Shown here piece by piece: positions 57,741 to 64,000 of a stretch of 64,000 nucleotides of DNA. The translations under genes were made by a program, and so were the position numbers. Numbering within the stretch: the first letter of the stretch is position 1; each line of letters begins with the position of its first letter. This stretch comes from Gemmatimonadetes bacterium 13_1_40CM_69_22 (GTDB lineage: Bacteria > Gemmatimonadota > Gemmatimonadetes > Gemmatimonadales > GWC2-71-9), in assembly GCA_001917665.1 (NCBI GenBank), contig MNEL01000047.1:49236-113235 (forward strand), given 5' to 3'. The notes beneath the pieces were generated by a model. It made no database searches, was not told where the DNA came from, and saw nothing but the letters and a program-made list of their open reading frames with translations.

Positions 57741-60098
57741 ATGAGCCACGCACAGCAAGCGGTGAAGCTTCCGGTGACCGAGCGGGTGGTCGCTCCGTCG
57801 CCCGTCGTCGGAGAAGGGCGGGCGCCCGAGGCCCCGCCGTACCTCATGGCCGCGCTCGTGTCGCTCGGCGCCTTGATTCTCTACGTCGTGACGCTCGCGC
57901 CGACGACGCAGTTCTGGGACACCTCCGAGTACATCGCCGCGGCGTACGTGCTGGGCATCCCGCATCCGCCCGGCAACCCGCTGTTCACGATCCTGGCGCA
58001 CGTCTGGGGCTTGCTGCCCCTGGCGGCGGGGTACGCGATGCGGATCAACTTGCTCGCTGCCGTCACGAGCGCGGTCGCGGCGGGGTGCTGGTTCCTGGTG
58101 GGCGAGCGCTTGCTGCGGGCGTGGGTGCCGGCCATGTGGCCGCGGCGGCTCGCCGCGCTGGCGGGCGCGATCTGCTCGGCCACCGCGTTCACCGTGTGGA
58201 ACCAGTCGGTCGTGAACGAGAAGGTGTACACGCTGTCGCTGCTCTCGGTCGCCCTGGTGCTGTGGCTGATCCTGCGTTGGGACGACCAGCCGCCCGGCGA
58301 AGCGCACGACCATTACCTGCTCTTGATCGTGTACCTGCTGGCCCTCACCGCCACCAACCACATGATGGGCGTGCTGGTCGGGCCGGTCGTGGTGATCCTG
58401 CTGTTGCCGCCGCTCAAGACGCAGCGCCCGGCGGACGACGCGTCCCGCCGGGTGGAGTGGTCCCAGTGGTTCCTGTTCTGCAGCGTGTACGCCATCATCG
58501 TGGCCACGGGTCTCGAGAACGCGGGACCTCTCAAGGCCGCCGGCGTGCTGTTCCTCGCCGCGCTCGGCAACGCCTTGTTCCGCGCCCGGAACTGGGATTT
58601 TGCGCTCGCCGTGCTCGCCGTCGCGGTCGCCGGCATCTCGGTCTACCTGTTCCTACCGATCCGCGCGGCGCACTTCCCGCCGATCAACGAAGGCGAGCCG
58701 ACCACCTTGCAGGCCTTCTGGGACGTGCTCACGCGACAGCAATACGGCAAGCCGCCCGTGAGCCAGCGGCAGGCGACGATCACGGCGCAGATCGCGATGT
58801 GGGTCCAGTACTTCAGCTGGCAGTGGGGCCGCGACTGGATGGGCGGCCTGCAGCGCGGGCTCACCGTCGTGTTCGCCTCGCTCGGCCTGCTCGGCGCCTT
58901 GCGGCACTGGCGGGCCGACCGTCGCGCCGCGCTCGCGATGACCGCGCTCATGGTCACGTTCACGCTGCTGCTCATCTTTTACCTCAACTTCAAGTACGGC
59001 TACTCGCAGCTGCTCGACCGGTCGCAGCTGGCACGCGAGGTGCGCGAGCGCGATTACTTCTTCATCACATCGTTCGCGCTGTGGGGCGTCTGGGTGGGCA
59101 TGGGGCTCGCGACGCTGATGGAGTGGGCGGCGGAGTGGCTCGAGCGCCGCGAGCCCGATCCCGAGCGCCGCTGGCGATTCGCCACCCCGCTGCTGTTGCT
59201 CGCGCTGATCCCGCTCGCCGGCAACCGGCTCACCGCATCGCGCGCGGGCGAGACGCTGGCGCGGGACTTCGCGTCCGACATCCTCCAGTCGGCAGAGCCG
59301 TACGGGATCCTCGTCACCGCCGGCGACAACGACACGTTCCCGCTGTGGTATGCGCAGGAGGTCGAGGGCATCCGCCAGGACGTCACCGTGGTGAACCTGT
59401 CGCTCGCCAACACCGACTGGTACCTGCGCCAACTGCAGCGCCGGCCGATCTACGAGTTCGACGCCGACAAGGCGCCCGCGATCTACCGCGGCCGGACGTG
59501 GCCCAAGCCGACCGGGAAGCTGCTCAGCTTCAGCGACGCGCAGCTCGACGGGCTACAGCCCGTGTACTTCCTCGAGAAGAAGACCACCGTCAACCTGGGC
59601 GGCATCGGCGTTACGCTCGATCCGGCGCAGCTCGGCCGACAGTATCTCGAAAAGGCGGACGTGATCACGCTGCAGGCGATCAGAGACCAGATGGGGAAGC
59701 GGCCCATCTACTTTTCGCGCACCGTCGGGCCCTACGCCGACCAGTTCGGCCTCACGCCGTATCTCGAGGGCCAGGGGTTCGTGCGTAAGCTGCACCAGGA
59801 CCCGATCACGGAGTCGGACAGCATCAAGGCGATCTCCGGGCTCGGCTACGTGAACATCCCGCGCACCGAGGCGCTCGCGTTCCAGGTGTACCACGGCGAC
59901 ACCGCGGGGCGGCCCCGGCCGCGCGGTTGGGTCGACCGGCCATCCGAGGGGATCCTCGCGACCTACGGCATCGTGTACCAGGGACTGGCCCAAGTGCTGC
60001 AGAAGCAGAAGCCGCAGGAAGCAGCCAAGGCGCTGGTGCTGGCGGATTCGATCTTCAAGAACACCAGCTACGGGTTCGTCCCGCCGCCGGAGCGTTGA
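57741..60098 (+). CDS. DUF2723 multi-pass membrane protein (glycosyltransferase-like), copy 2
   Basis: 785 residues, same family and domain order as the previous gene with long identical blocks (LILYVVTLAPTTQFWD, HPPGNPLF, NQSVVNEKVYT, VTAGDNDTFPLWYAQEVEGI, SLANTDWYLRQLQRR). It has an additional charged loop of about 50 residues near residue 240. GAGG 6 nt before ATG 57741 supports the start. The two adjacent copies look like an old duplication with divergence. Its last 24 codons are repeated 1.6 kb downstream (61662-61734). Confidence 0.85.
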   Translation: MSHAQQAVKLPVTERVVAPSPVVGEGRAPEAPPYLMAALVSLGALILYVVTLAPTTQFWDTSEYIAAAYVLGIPHPPGNPLFTILAHVWGLLPLAAGYAMRINLLAAVTSAVAAGCWFLVGERLLRAWVPAMWPRRLAALAGAICSATAFTVWNQSVVNEKVYTLSLLSVALVLWLILRWDDQPPGEAHDHYLLLIVYLLALTATNHMMGVLVGPVVVILLLPPLKTQRPADDASRRVEWSQWFLFCSVYAIIVATGLENAGPLKAAGVLFLAALGNALFRARNWDFALAVLAVAVAGISVYLFLPIRAAHFPPINEGEPTTLQAFWDVLTRQQYGKPPVSQRQATITAQIAMWVQYFSWQWGRDWMGGLQRGLTVVFASLGLLGALRHWRADRRAALAMTALMVTFTLLLIFYLNFKYGYSQLLDRSQLAREVRERDYFFITSFALWGVWVGMGLATLMEWAAEWLERREPDPERRWRFATPLLLLALIPLAGNRLTASRAGETLARDFASDILQSAEPYGILVTAGDNDTFPLWYAQEVEGIRQDVTVVNLSLANTDWYLRQLQRRPIYEFDADKAPAIYRGRTWPKPTGKLLSFSDAQLDGLQPVYFLEKKTTVNLGGIGVTLDPAQLGRQYLEKADVITLQAIRDQMGKRPIYFSRTVGPYADQFGLTPYLEGQGFVRKLHQDPITESDSIKAISGLGYVNIPRTEALAFQVYHGDTAGRPRPRGWVDRPSEGILATYGIVYQGLAQVLQKQKPQEAAKALVLADSIFKNTSYGFVPPPER

Positions 60099-60099
60099 C
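60027..60099 (+). repeat. Direct repeat, left copy (3' end of the DUF2723 copy 2 gene)
   Basis: 73 nt covering the last 24 codons and stop of the DUF2723 gene. It matches 61662-61734 with two mismatches (60074 and 60095). The repeat brackets about 1.56 kb containing an unknown ORF and a broken amidohydrolase gene. Confidence 0.9.
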
Positions 60100-60214
60100 G
60101 CGCTCGCCCGCCAGGTGGGGGTCTCACCACCCACTTGTCGCAATTCGCATCAGGGGCCGATCGCGCGCGATTCGGGACCGTTACCCCGACGTGCCGGTCG
60201 CCATCCTCGGAGGG

Positions 60215-60562
60215 ATGACCACCCCACACGGTTCCCTTGCCCTGGCGAAGACGATGATCACCCACCCGGCCAACGGCGTTGCTGAGCAACTCGAGGCCGC
60301 GCTGGCGGCGTGCCAGCATTCCTTGCCCAAGGGGTTTGCTTGCCACGCCGTGGCCTGCCGGATTGCGGAATGCTACGAGAACGACGCCGACGGCACGTCC
60401 GGGTTCTGGATCGCCCGACCGCGCTGGACCGTCGGGGGGCGTCCGGCCGCTCGAGCGGTGTTCGAGGTGGTGCGTGCGGATGGCAACAGAGGCGTATGGG
60501 ATGCGTTAACGCGGGAGGAAGGCGACGTGCTGGCCGACGTTCTGACGGACCTCTCGTTGTAG
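60215..60562 (+). CDS. Unrecognised small protein
   Basis: 115 residues from ATG 60215 (GGAGG is almost in contact with it); ATG 60254 or GTG 60191 are alternatives. No family recognised. The middle is Cys/His containing (FACHAVACRIAECYEND), followed by a strand-rich ARPRWTVGGRPAARAVFEVV and an acidic C-terminus (REEGDVLADVLTDLSL). No signal peptide. It lies within the direct-repeat-bounded segment, on the same strand as its neighbours, so it may be a passenger gene. Confidence 0.45.
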   Translation: MTTPHGSLALAKTMITHPANGVAEQLEAALAACQHSLPKGFACHAVACRIAECYENDADGTSGFWIARPRWTVGGRPAARAVFEVVRADGNRGVWDALTREEGDVLADVLTDLSL

Positions 60563-60633
60563 CGGTCCGGTCGGTTCCGTCCCGCGTTTCGAACGGCCTG
60601 CTCACAGCGGTCGCCGCAGGCTAGCATTAGGGC

Positions 60634-61615
60634 GTGGCCTCATCGAAACCCGGGCCGGTCGTTGTCCGAATCCTGCGGTGGGGGTTAGCGATACTCCCAC
60701 TTTCCTCGGCGCAGAGCCAGACGCGTCCGCTGGTCGACCACCATCAACACCTGTTTAGCCCGGCCATCGTCGCGTTGTCGACGGAAACCTCGAGCGCACG
60801 CTCCCTGATGCCGATTTCCGCGGGTGACCTCATCGAGCTGCTGGACGCGGCGGGCATTCGACGGGCGCTCGTCCTTTCGGTGGCCTATATGTACGGGAGC
60901 CCAAACCGACCGCCTGTCGAGAACGAATACGAAAAGGTGAGGGCTGAGAACGACTGGACCAGCCAGCAGTTAGCGCGTTTTCCGGATCGGCTGCGCGGTT
61001 TCTGCCGCTTCAATCCACTGAAGGAGTATGCGCTGGCCGAGCTCACGCGCTGCGCGAGCGACCCCCAGCTCCACTTCGGCATCAAATTGCACTTCGGCAA
61101 TTCGGACGTGGATCTCCACAACCCACAGCACGTCGATCTACTACGCCAGGTCTTCCGTGCTGCGAACGAGCACCGGATGGCGATCGTGGTGCACATGCGG
61201 TCGTCCGTCACCCCCACGGTCGCGATGAAGCCAGGATTTTCTTGAACGAGGTCCTGCCGGCCGCTCCCGACATTCCCGGTCAGATCGCACATCTGACTGG
61301 AGCGGGCGGTTACGACGACTCCACGGATCAACGCTGGGTGTTTTCGTCGCGGCGATCGCGAACCACGATCCGCGCATGCGACATCTCTATTTTGACGTCA
61401 CGTCCGTCGTTGGTTTCGACATCTCCGCCCCCAGCGCCAAGTTGATCGCCACGCGTCTTCGACAGCTCGGCCTCGATCGCGTCCTCTACGGATCCGATGC
61501 GGCCAGCGGCGGCAACCTCGCACCCCGCGAAGGATGGGCGGCCTTCCGGCAGCTACCACTGTCTGACGCCGAATTCCGAACGATCGAGAATAACATCGCG
61601 CCGTACATGCGATGA
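60634..61615 (+). pseudogene. Amidohydrolase-family (TIM-barrel) protein broken by two frameshifts
   Basis: From GTG 60634 the frame reads a signal-like N-terminus, then DHHQHLFSPA (metal-binding HxH start of Amidohydro_2), KLHFGNSDVDLHNPQHVDL and IVVHMRSS before drifting off near 61210 in a CCCCC run. The fold continues in a second frame (ARIFLNEVLPAAPDIP, QIAHLTGAGGYDD) and in a third from about 61330 (GVFVAAIANHDPRMRHLYFD, RLRQLGLDRVLYGSDAASGG, ENNIAPYMR, stop at 61615). All three pieces together would be about 327 residues, a complete enzyme. A real pseudogene or sequencing error in a homopolymer cannot be separated here. Confidence 0.75.
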
Positions 61616-61661
61616 GCCTTCTCGTCGTTGCATTCCGCGTGGTCGATGCGCAAACGCTTCT

Positions 61662-61734
61662 AAGGCGCTGGTGCTGGCGGATTCGATCTTCAAGAACACC
61701 AGCTACGGCTTCGTCCCGCCGCCGGAGCGCTGAC
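61662..61734 (+). repeat. Direct repeat, right copy (DUF2723 C-terminal codons duplicated)
   Basis: 73 nt, matching 60027-60099 with two mismatches. It encodes KALVLADSIFKNTSYGFV and the stop codon again but has no gene start upstream. It lies between the amidohydrolase stop and the TolB-like/TPR gene. Confidence 0.9.
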
Positions 61735-61749
61735 CGGCCCTTTCCCGCA

Positions 61750-63606
61750 ATGCTCTCCGAGAAATATGTTGAGCAGGTGGGACACAGGTTCGTTGTAGCG
61801 GTCGTTCTCGCGACGGTCGTAGCTGGGCTGGCGCATGCACAGTGCCCCGACGGCTCGCCCCCGCCGTGCCGGTCTGCGACTGTCGCCGCACCATCGCCCA
61901 CCAGCCTCGCCGTACTCTACTTCGACAACGCGTCACCCGACTCGACCGACGATTATCTCGCGGAAGGACTGACCGAGGCGATCATCGCCCAGCTCGGCCA
62001 GGTCGGGCGCATTTCCGTGAAGTCGCGCTCCGCGGTACGACGTTTCCGCGGCGCGAACGTCCCTGATCCTCCGGTAATCGGCCGGGCTCTTGGCGTCGCG
62101 TATCTCGTGACCGGCAGCGTGCAGCGGGCGGACCACGCCCTGCGCGTCACGATCGAGCTGGCGCACACCACGACCGGTATGCGTGTGTGGGGCGACCAGT
62201 TCGTCGCCGCCGACGACAGCCTGTTCGCGCTTCAGGACAATATCGCCCGACGGGTGGCGGAAGGTGTGGCAGGACGGCTCCTCCCCGCCGAGCGCCGGGC
62301 GGTCGCAGCGGTGCGGGTGACGCACAACCCGGACGCCTATGAGCACTTCCTGCGCGGGAACTACGGTCTCGCCCAGCGCACCTCCACCGGGATGGCGCGG
62401 GCGACGGCGGAGTATCGGCTGGCGGCGGCGCTCGACTCTGGGTTCGTCTCCGCGCTGGCCCGCGTCGGACTCGCGTACGCACTGCGACTCGACTGGAGCT
62501 GGGATGCGACGGGCGCGTCTCCGGCAGACAGCCTGCTGGATCGGGGCATGGCGGCGGCGGACGAAGCGCTGCGGCGCGACCCGTCCAACTCCGATGCCTG
62601 GCTCGCCCGGGGATACCTGCTCGAGTTTCGCTACCCCCGTACCTGGGACGGTGTGATGGCGGCGTTCGCACGGGCCGTCGCGCTCGATCCCCGGAATGCC
62701 GAGGCGTGGCACCAGATGGGGGACGCGGCGACGGTCATGGGTGACGACTCGACCGCGATCACGGCCTGGCGGCGCGCGCTGGCGATCGATCCGGGGCGCC
62801 CCATCACGCTCCGCGCCTACGCACAAATGGTCGTACCCGCCGAGGCCAGGTCACTCTTGGACAGCGCGCTGGCCGTCGACCCGGGATTCCAGTTGGCGCG
62901 GCTGAGCCGTGCAGACACACGCCTGGCCCAAGGCGATACCTCGGGCGCCCGCCGCGACCTCCAGGCCTCTCACTGCGAAGCATGTGCGGCGGACATGTGG
63001 CCGTCGTGGACCGCGTGGCACGCACTCTCGCTTGGCTCGCTCGGTGACACGGCAGCCGCCCGGGTCGAGGCGGACTCGGTGCTCGCCCGTCTCCAAGGCG
63101 CGGGAGGTCTCAGTTGGCGCGTGGCGGAGCCGCTCGTCTTCCACTACCTGCGGCTGGGCGACTCTGCGACGGCCTTGGACCTGCTCGAGCGGATCTCGCC
63201 GCGTGGCGTGAAGCTGTGGTCCCTGTTCACAGGCGACGTGAGTCTCGGGTTCTATCCCGTGGCGTCCAGCCGACGGTTCCGTCAGATCGTGTCCGACGCG
63301 ACGCCCCCGTGGTCGCCGCCGGAGGCGGAGATCTTTGACCTGCCGACCTCGGCCGCCACGCGGACTTTGTGGGTGGGGACCTACGCCGGCGTGTATGGGC
63401 GCGTGCGCGTCTATGCGCGCCAGGACCGCCTCATCGTGGCGCTCGAGGGCCGGGAACTGGGGCCGCTGCAGTACCAGGGAGGCAACACGTTCGTCGCCTC
63501 CTGGGACCATCACACGCGGGTCGTGTCCGGCGCGGGCGATATCCCCGTGGAGGGATTCACCGTCACCCGTCGCAAGCGCGTCGTGACGTACCGACGGGTG
63601 CCGTAG
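61750..63606 (+). CDS. Exported TolB-like/TPR protein
   Basis: 618 residues from ATG 61750; an earlier in-frame ATG (61612) is rejected since it lies upstream of the direct repeat and would read through it. A signal peptide ends near AHAQC (residue 31). Residues 50-160 form a FlgO/TolB-N-like domain: LAVLYFDNASPDSTDDYLAE, RISVKSRSAVRRFRG, GVAYLVTGSVQRA and GMRVWGDQF. About residues 190-480 are TPR hairpins with the typical A-x-x-x-x-x-x-A-LDP pattern (RAVALDPRNAEAWHQMGDAA). In related bacteria this layout is the sensor end of Ser/Thr kinases, but here there is no kinase domain. Function unknown; a periplasmic scaffold or sensor is plausible. Confidence 0.8.
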   Translation: MLSEKYVEQVGHRFVVAVVLATVVAGLAHAQCPDGSPPPCRSATVAAPSPTSLAVLYFDNASPDSTDDYLAEGLTEAIIAQLGQVGRISVKSRSAVRRFRGANVPDPPVIGRALGVAYLVTGSVQRADHALRVTIELAHTTTGMRVWGDQFVAADDSLFALQDNIARRVAEGVAGRLLPAERRAVAAVRVTHNPDAYEHFLRGNYGLAQRTSTGMARATAEYRLAAALDSGFVSALARVGLAYALRLDWSWDATGASPADSLLDRGMAAADEALRRDPSNSDAWLARGYLLEFRYPRTWDGVMAAFARAVALDPRNAEAWHQMGDAATVMGDDSTAITAWRRALAIDPGRPITLRAYAQMVVPAEARSLLDSALAVDPGFQLARLSRADTRLAQGDTSGARRDLQASHCEACAADMWPSWTAWHALSLGSLGDTAAARVEADSVLARLQGAGGLSWRVAEPLVFHYLRLGDSATALDLLERISPRGVKLWSLFTGDVSLGFYPVASSRRFRQIVSDATPPWSPPEAEIFDLPTSAATRTLWVGTYAGVYGRVRVYARQDRLIVALEGRELGPLQYQGGNTFVASWDHHTRVVSGAGDIPVEGFTVTRRKRVVTYRRVP

Positions 63607-63754
63607 GACACATCGCTACGACAGCGTGAACGAGCAGGACCTCACCAACGCGATGGTGAAGCTCGCTGTTGTGCGAGCCAACGGGAAATATCCGGGAAAC
63701 ACGCCCGCTGTCGCGGGCCCGCCGACGCACATAAGTTCAAGCGTAGCAGAGTTG

Positions 63755-63838
63755 GGAGGGCTAGACCTAACTGGTAAGGCGGCGGTCTTGAAAACCGCTG
63801 GGCGCAAGCCCGTACAGGTTCGAGTCCTGTGCCCTCCG
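63755..63838 (+). tRNA. tRNA-Ser (UGA)
   Basis: Acceptor stem GGAGGGC with GCCCTCC, discriminator G, anticodon stem GCGGT/ACCGC with loop CTTGAAA (anticodon UGA), a long class II variable arm (TGGGCGCAAGCCCGT), and T arm ACAGG TTCGAGT CCTGT. 84 nt, CCA not encoded. The D arm is slightly irregular (CCT with AGG). The long variable arm and anticodon make serine the clear identity; selenocysteine tRNA (UCA, longer acceptor) is excluded. Confidence 0.93.
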
Positions 63839-63934
63839 TCTCGTTGTCTCTCAATGACTTACGCCACATCCCGGGCGCTGCGCGGAAGCCCCGGGACAGC
63901 AAATGAATATATCTGGAACTTCTAGGATGAGAAC

Positions 63935-64000
63935 ATGAAAAAGTCGGGCGCGAGCCAAGGCCAGTCGGCATCGGAGCTCATCTCGAAAAGAATCGCCGAA
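63935..64000 (+). CDS. DUF1801-family protein (5' end only)
   Basis: ATG 63935 with AGGA 7-8 nt upstream opens a frame that runs off the window after 22 codons, reading MKKSGASQGQSASELISKRI. This opening matches the N-terminus of DUF1801/YdhG-like proteins (KKS-x-SELI-x-x-RI). DUF1801 proteins are small cytosolic proteins of unknown function, related to frataxin-like folds. Only the start is visible, so the assignment depends on the short N-terminal pattern. Confidence 0.5.
   Translation, partial: MKKSGASQGQSASELISKRIAE

Noticed and set aside
61497..61733. A 78-codon frame ending in the DUF2723 C-terminal residues.
   Set aside because: The matching residues come from the direct repeat only; the upstream half is amidohydrolase DNA in a wrong frame.
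63755..63838. Selenocysteine tRNA, because selA is present.
   Set aside because: Anticodon is UGA and the acceptor stem is 7 bp with a serine-type variable arm; tRNA-Sec would have UCA and a longer acceptor stem.

Overview
The window is a high-GC, densely packed bacterial chromosome segment. Gene content and style (overlapping operons with TGATG, ATGA and GTGA junctions, tandem DUF2723 membrane proteins, TolB-like/TPR proteins, PEGA-domain kinase-like proteins, type 2 IleS, Minf_1886 protein, CdaA next to FolP) suggest a Gemmatimonadota-like Gram-negative. This is an inference from gene families; there is no rRNA or other marker in the window. No phage, transposase, CRISPR array or known defence system was seen.

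Layout. (1) 1-13372, minus strand: one long housekeeping operon, tilS-hpt-ftsH-folP-cdaA, then (after a 72 nt gap carrying a good sigma70-like promoter) a YggS-DivIVA fusion gene, punA, ileS, dksA, lspA, rluD and a CheW-domain gene cut by the window edge. (2) 13422-20743: an accessory stretch of single genes: flavin reductase-like protein, unknown 501-residue protein, di-heme cytochrome of the DUF1111 type, matrixin-like lipoprotein protease, tRNA-Met, AlkA, DinB-like protein and a divergent AraC regulator. (3) 21052-24280, plus strand: three overlapping genes for a membrane pseudokinase with zinc ribbon and PEGA domain, a secreted TPR/FlgD-like protein and an exported, possibly barrel-forming protein. 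(4) 24306-44716, minus strand: a second long run of housekeeping and metabolic genes (ftsB, eno, plsC, thiL, a beta-propeller protein, nnr, a Memo-like protein, a zinc ribbon, Minf_1886, lon, hsp20, glyA, rpiB, leucine dehydrogenase, acyl-CoA dehydrogenase, hbd, a CPBP protease, bioY, thiolase, thrS and a small membrane protein). (5) 44865-60098, plus strand: valS (frameshifted), a lipoprotein, selA, gmhB, a secreted protein, purN, an inactive and an active-looking M42 peptidase, purH and two tandem DUF2723 proteins. (6) 60099-64000: a small segment bounded by a 73-bp direct repeat of the 3' end of the second DUF2723 gene, holding an unknown ORF and a broken amidohydrolase; then a TolB-like/TPR protein, tRNA-Ser and the start of a DUF1801 gene.

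How the genes work together. The two minus-strand blocks combine translation (ileS, thrS, tilS, tRNA), protein quality control (ftsH, lon, hsp20), envelope biogenesis and division (lspA, divIVA, ftsB, plsC), nucleotide and cofactor metabolism (punA, hpt, folP, thiL, nnr, glyA) and c-di-AMP synthesis (cdaA). Leucine dehydrogenase, acyl-CoA dehydrogenase, 3-hydroxyacyl-CoA dehydrogenase and thiolase look like a branched-chain or short-chain acyl-CoA unit.

Most unusual signals. Beyond the genes there are two families of short repeats that sit inside coding regions as well as between genes: a 24-bp GC-rich palindrome (37873, 42538 twice, 54424) and degenerate octamer tandem arrays (13156, 29163, 29224, 50025, 51934, 51998, and possibly 44732 and 45801). 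Other notable items are the YggS-DivIVA fusion, the pseudokinase trio, an M42 peptidase paralogue that has lost its metal ligands, and the direct-repeat-flanked segment at 60027-61734.
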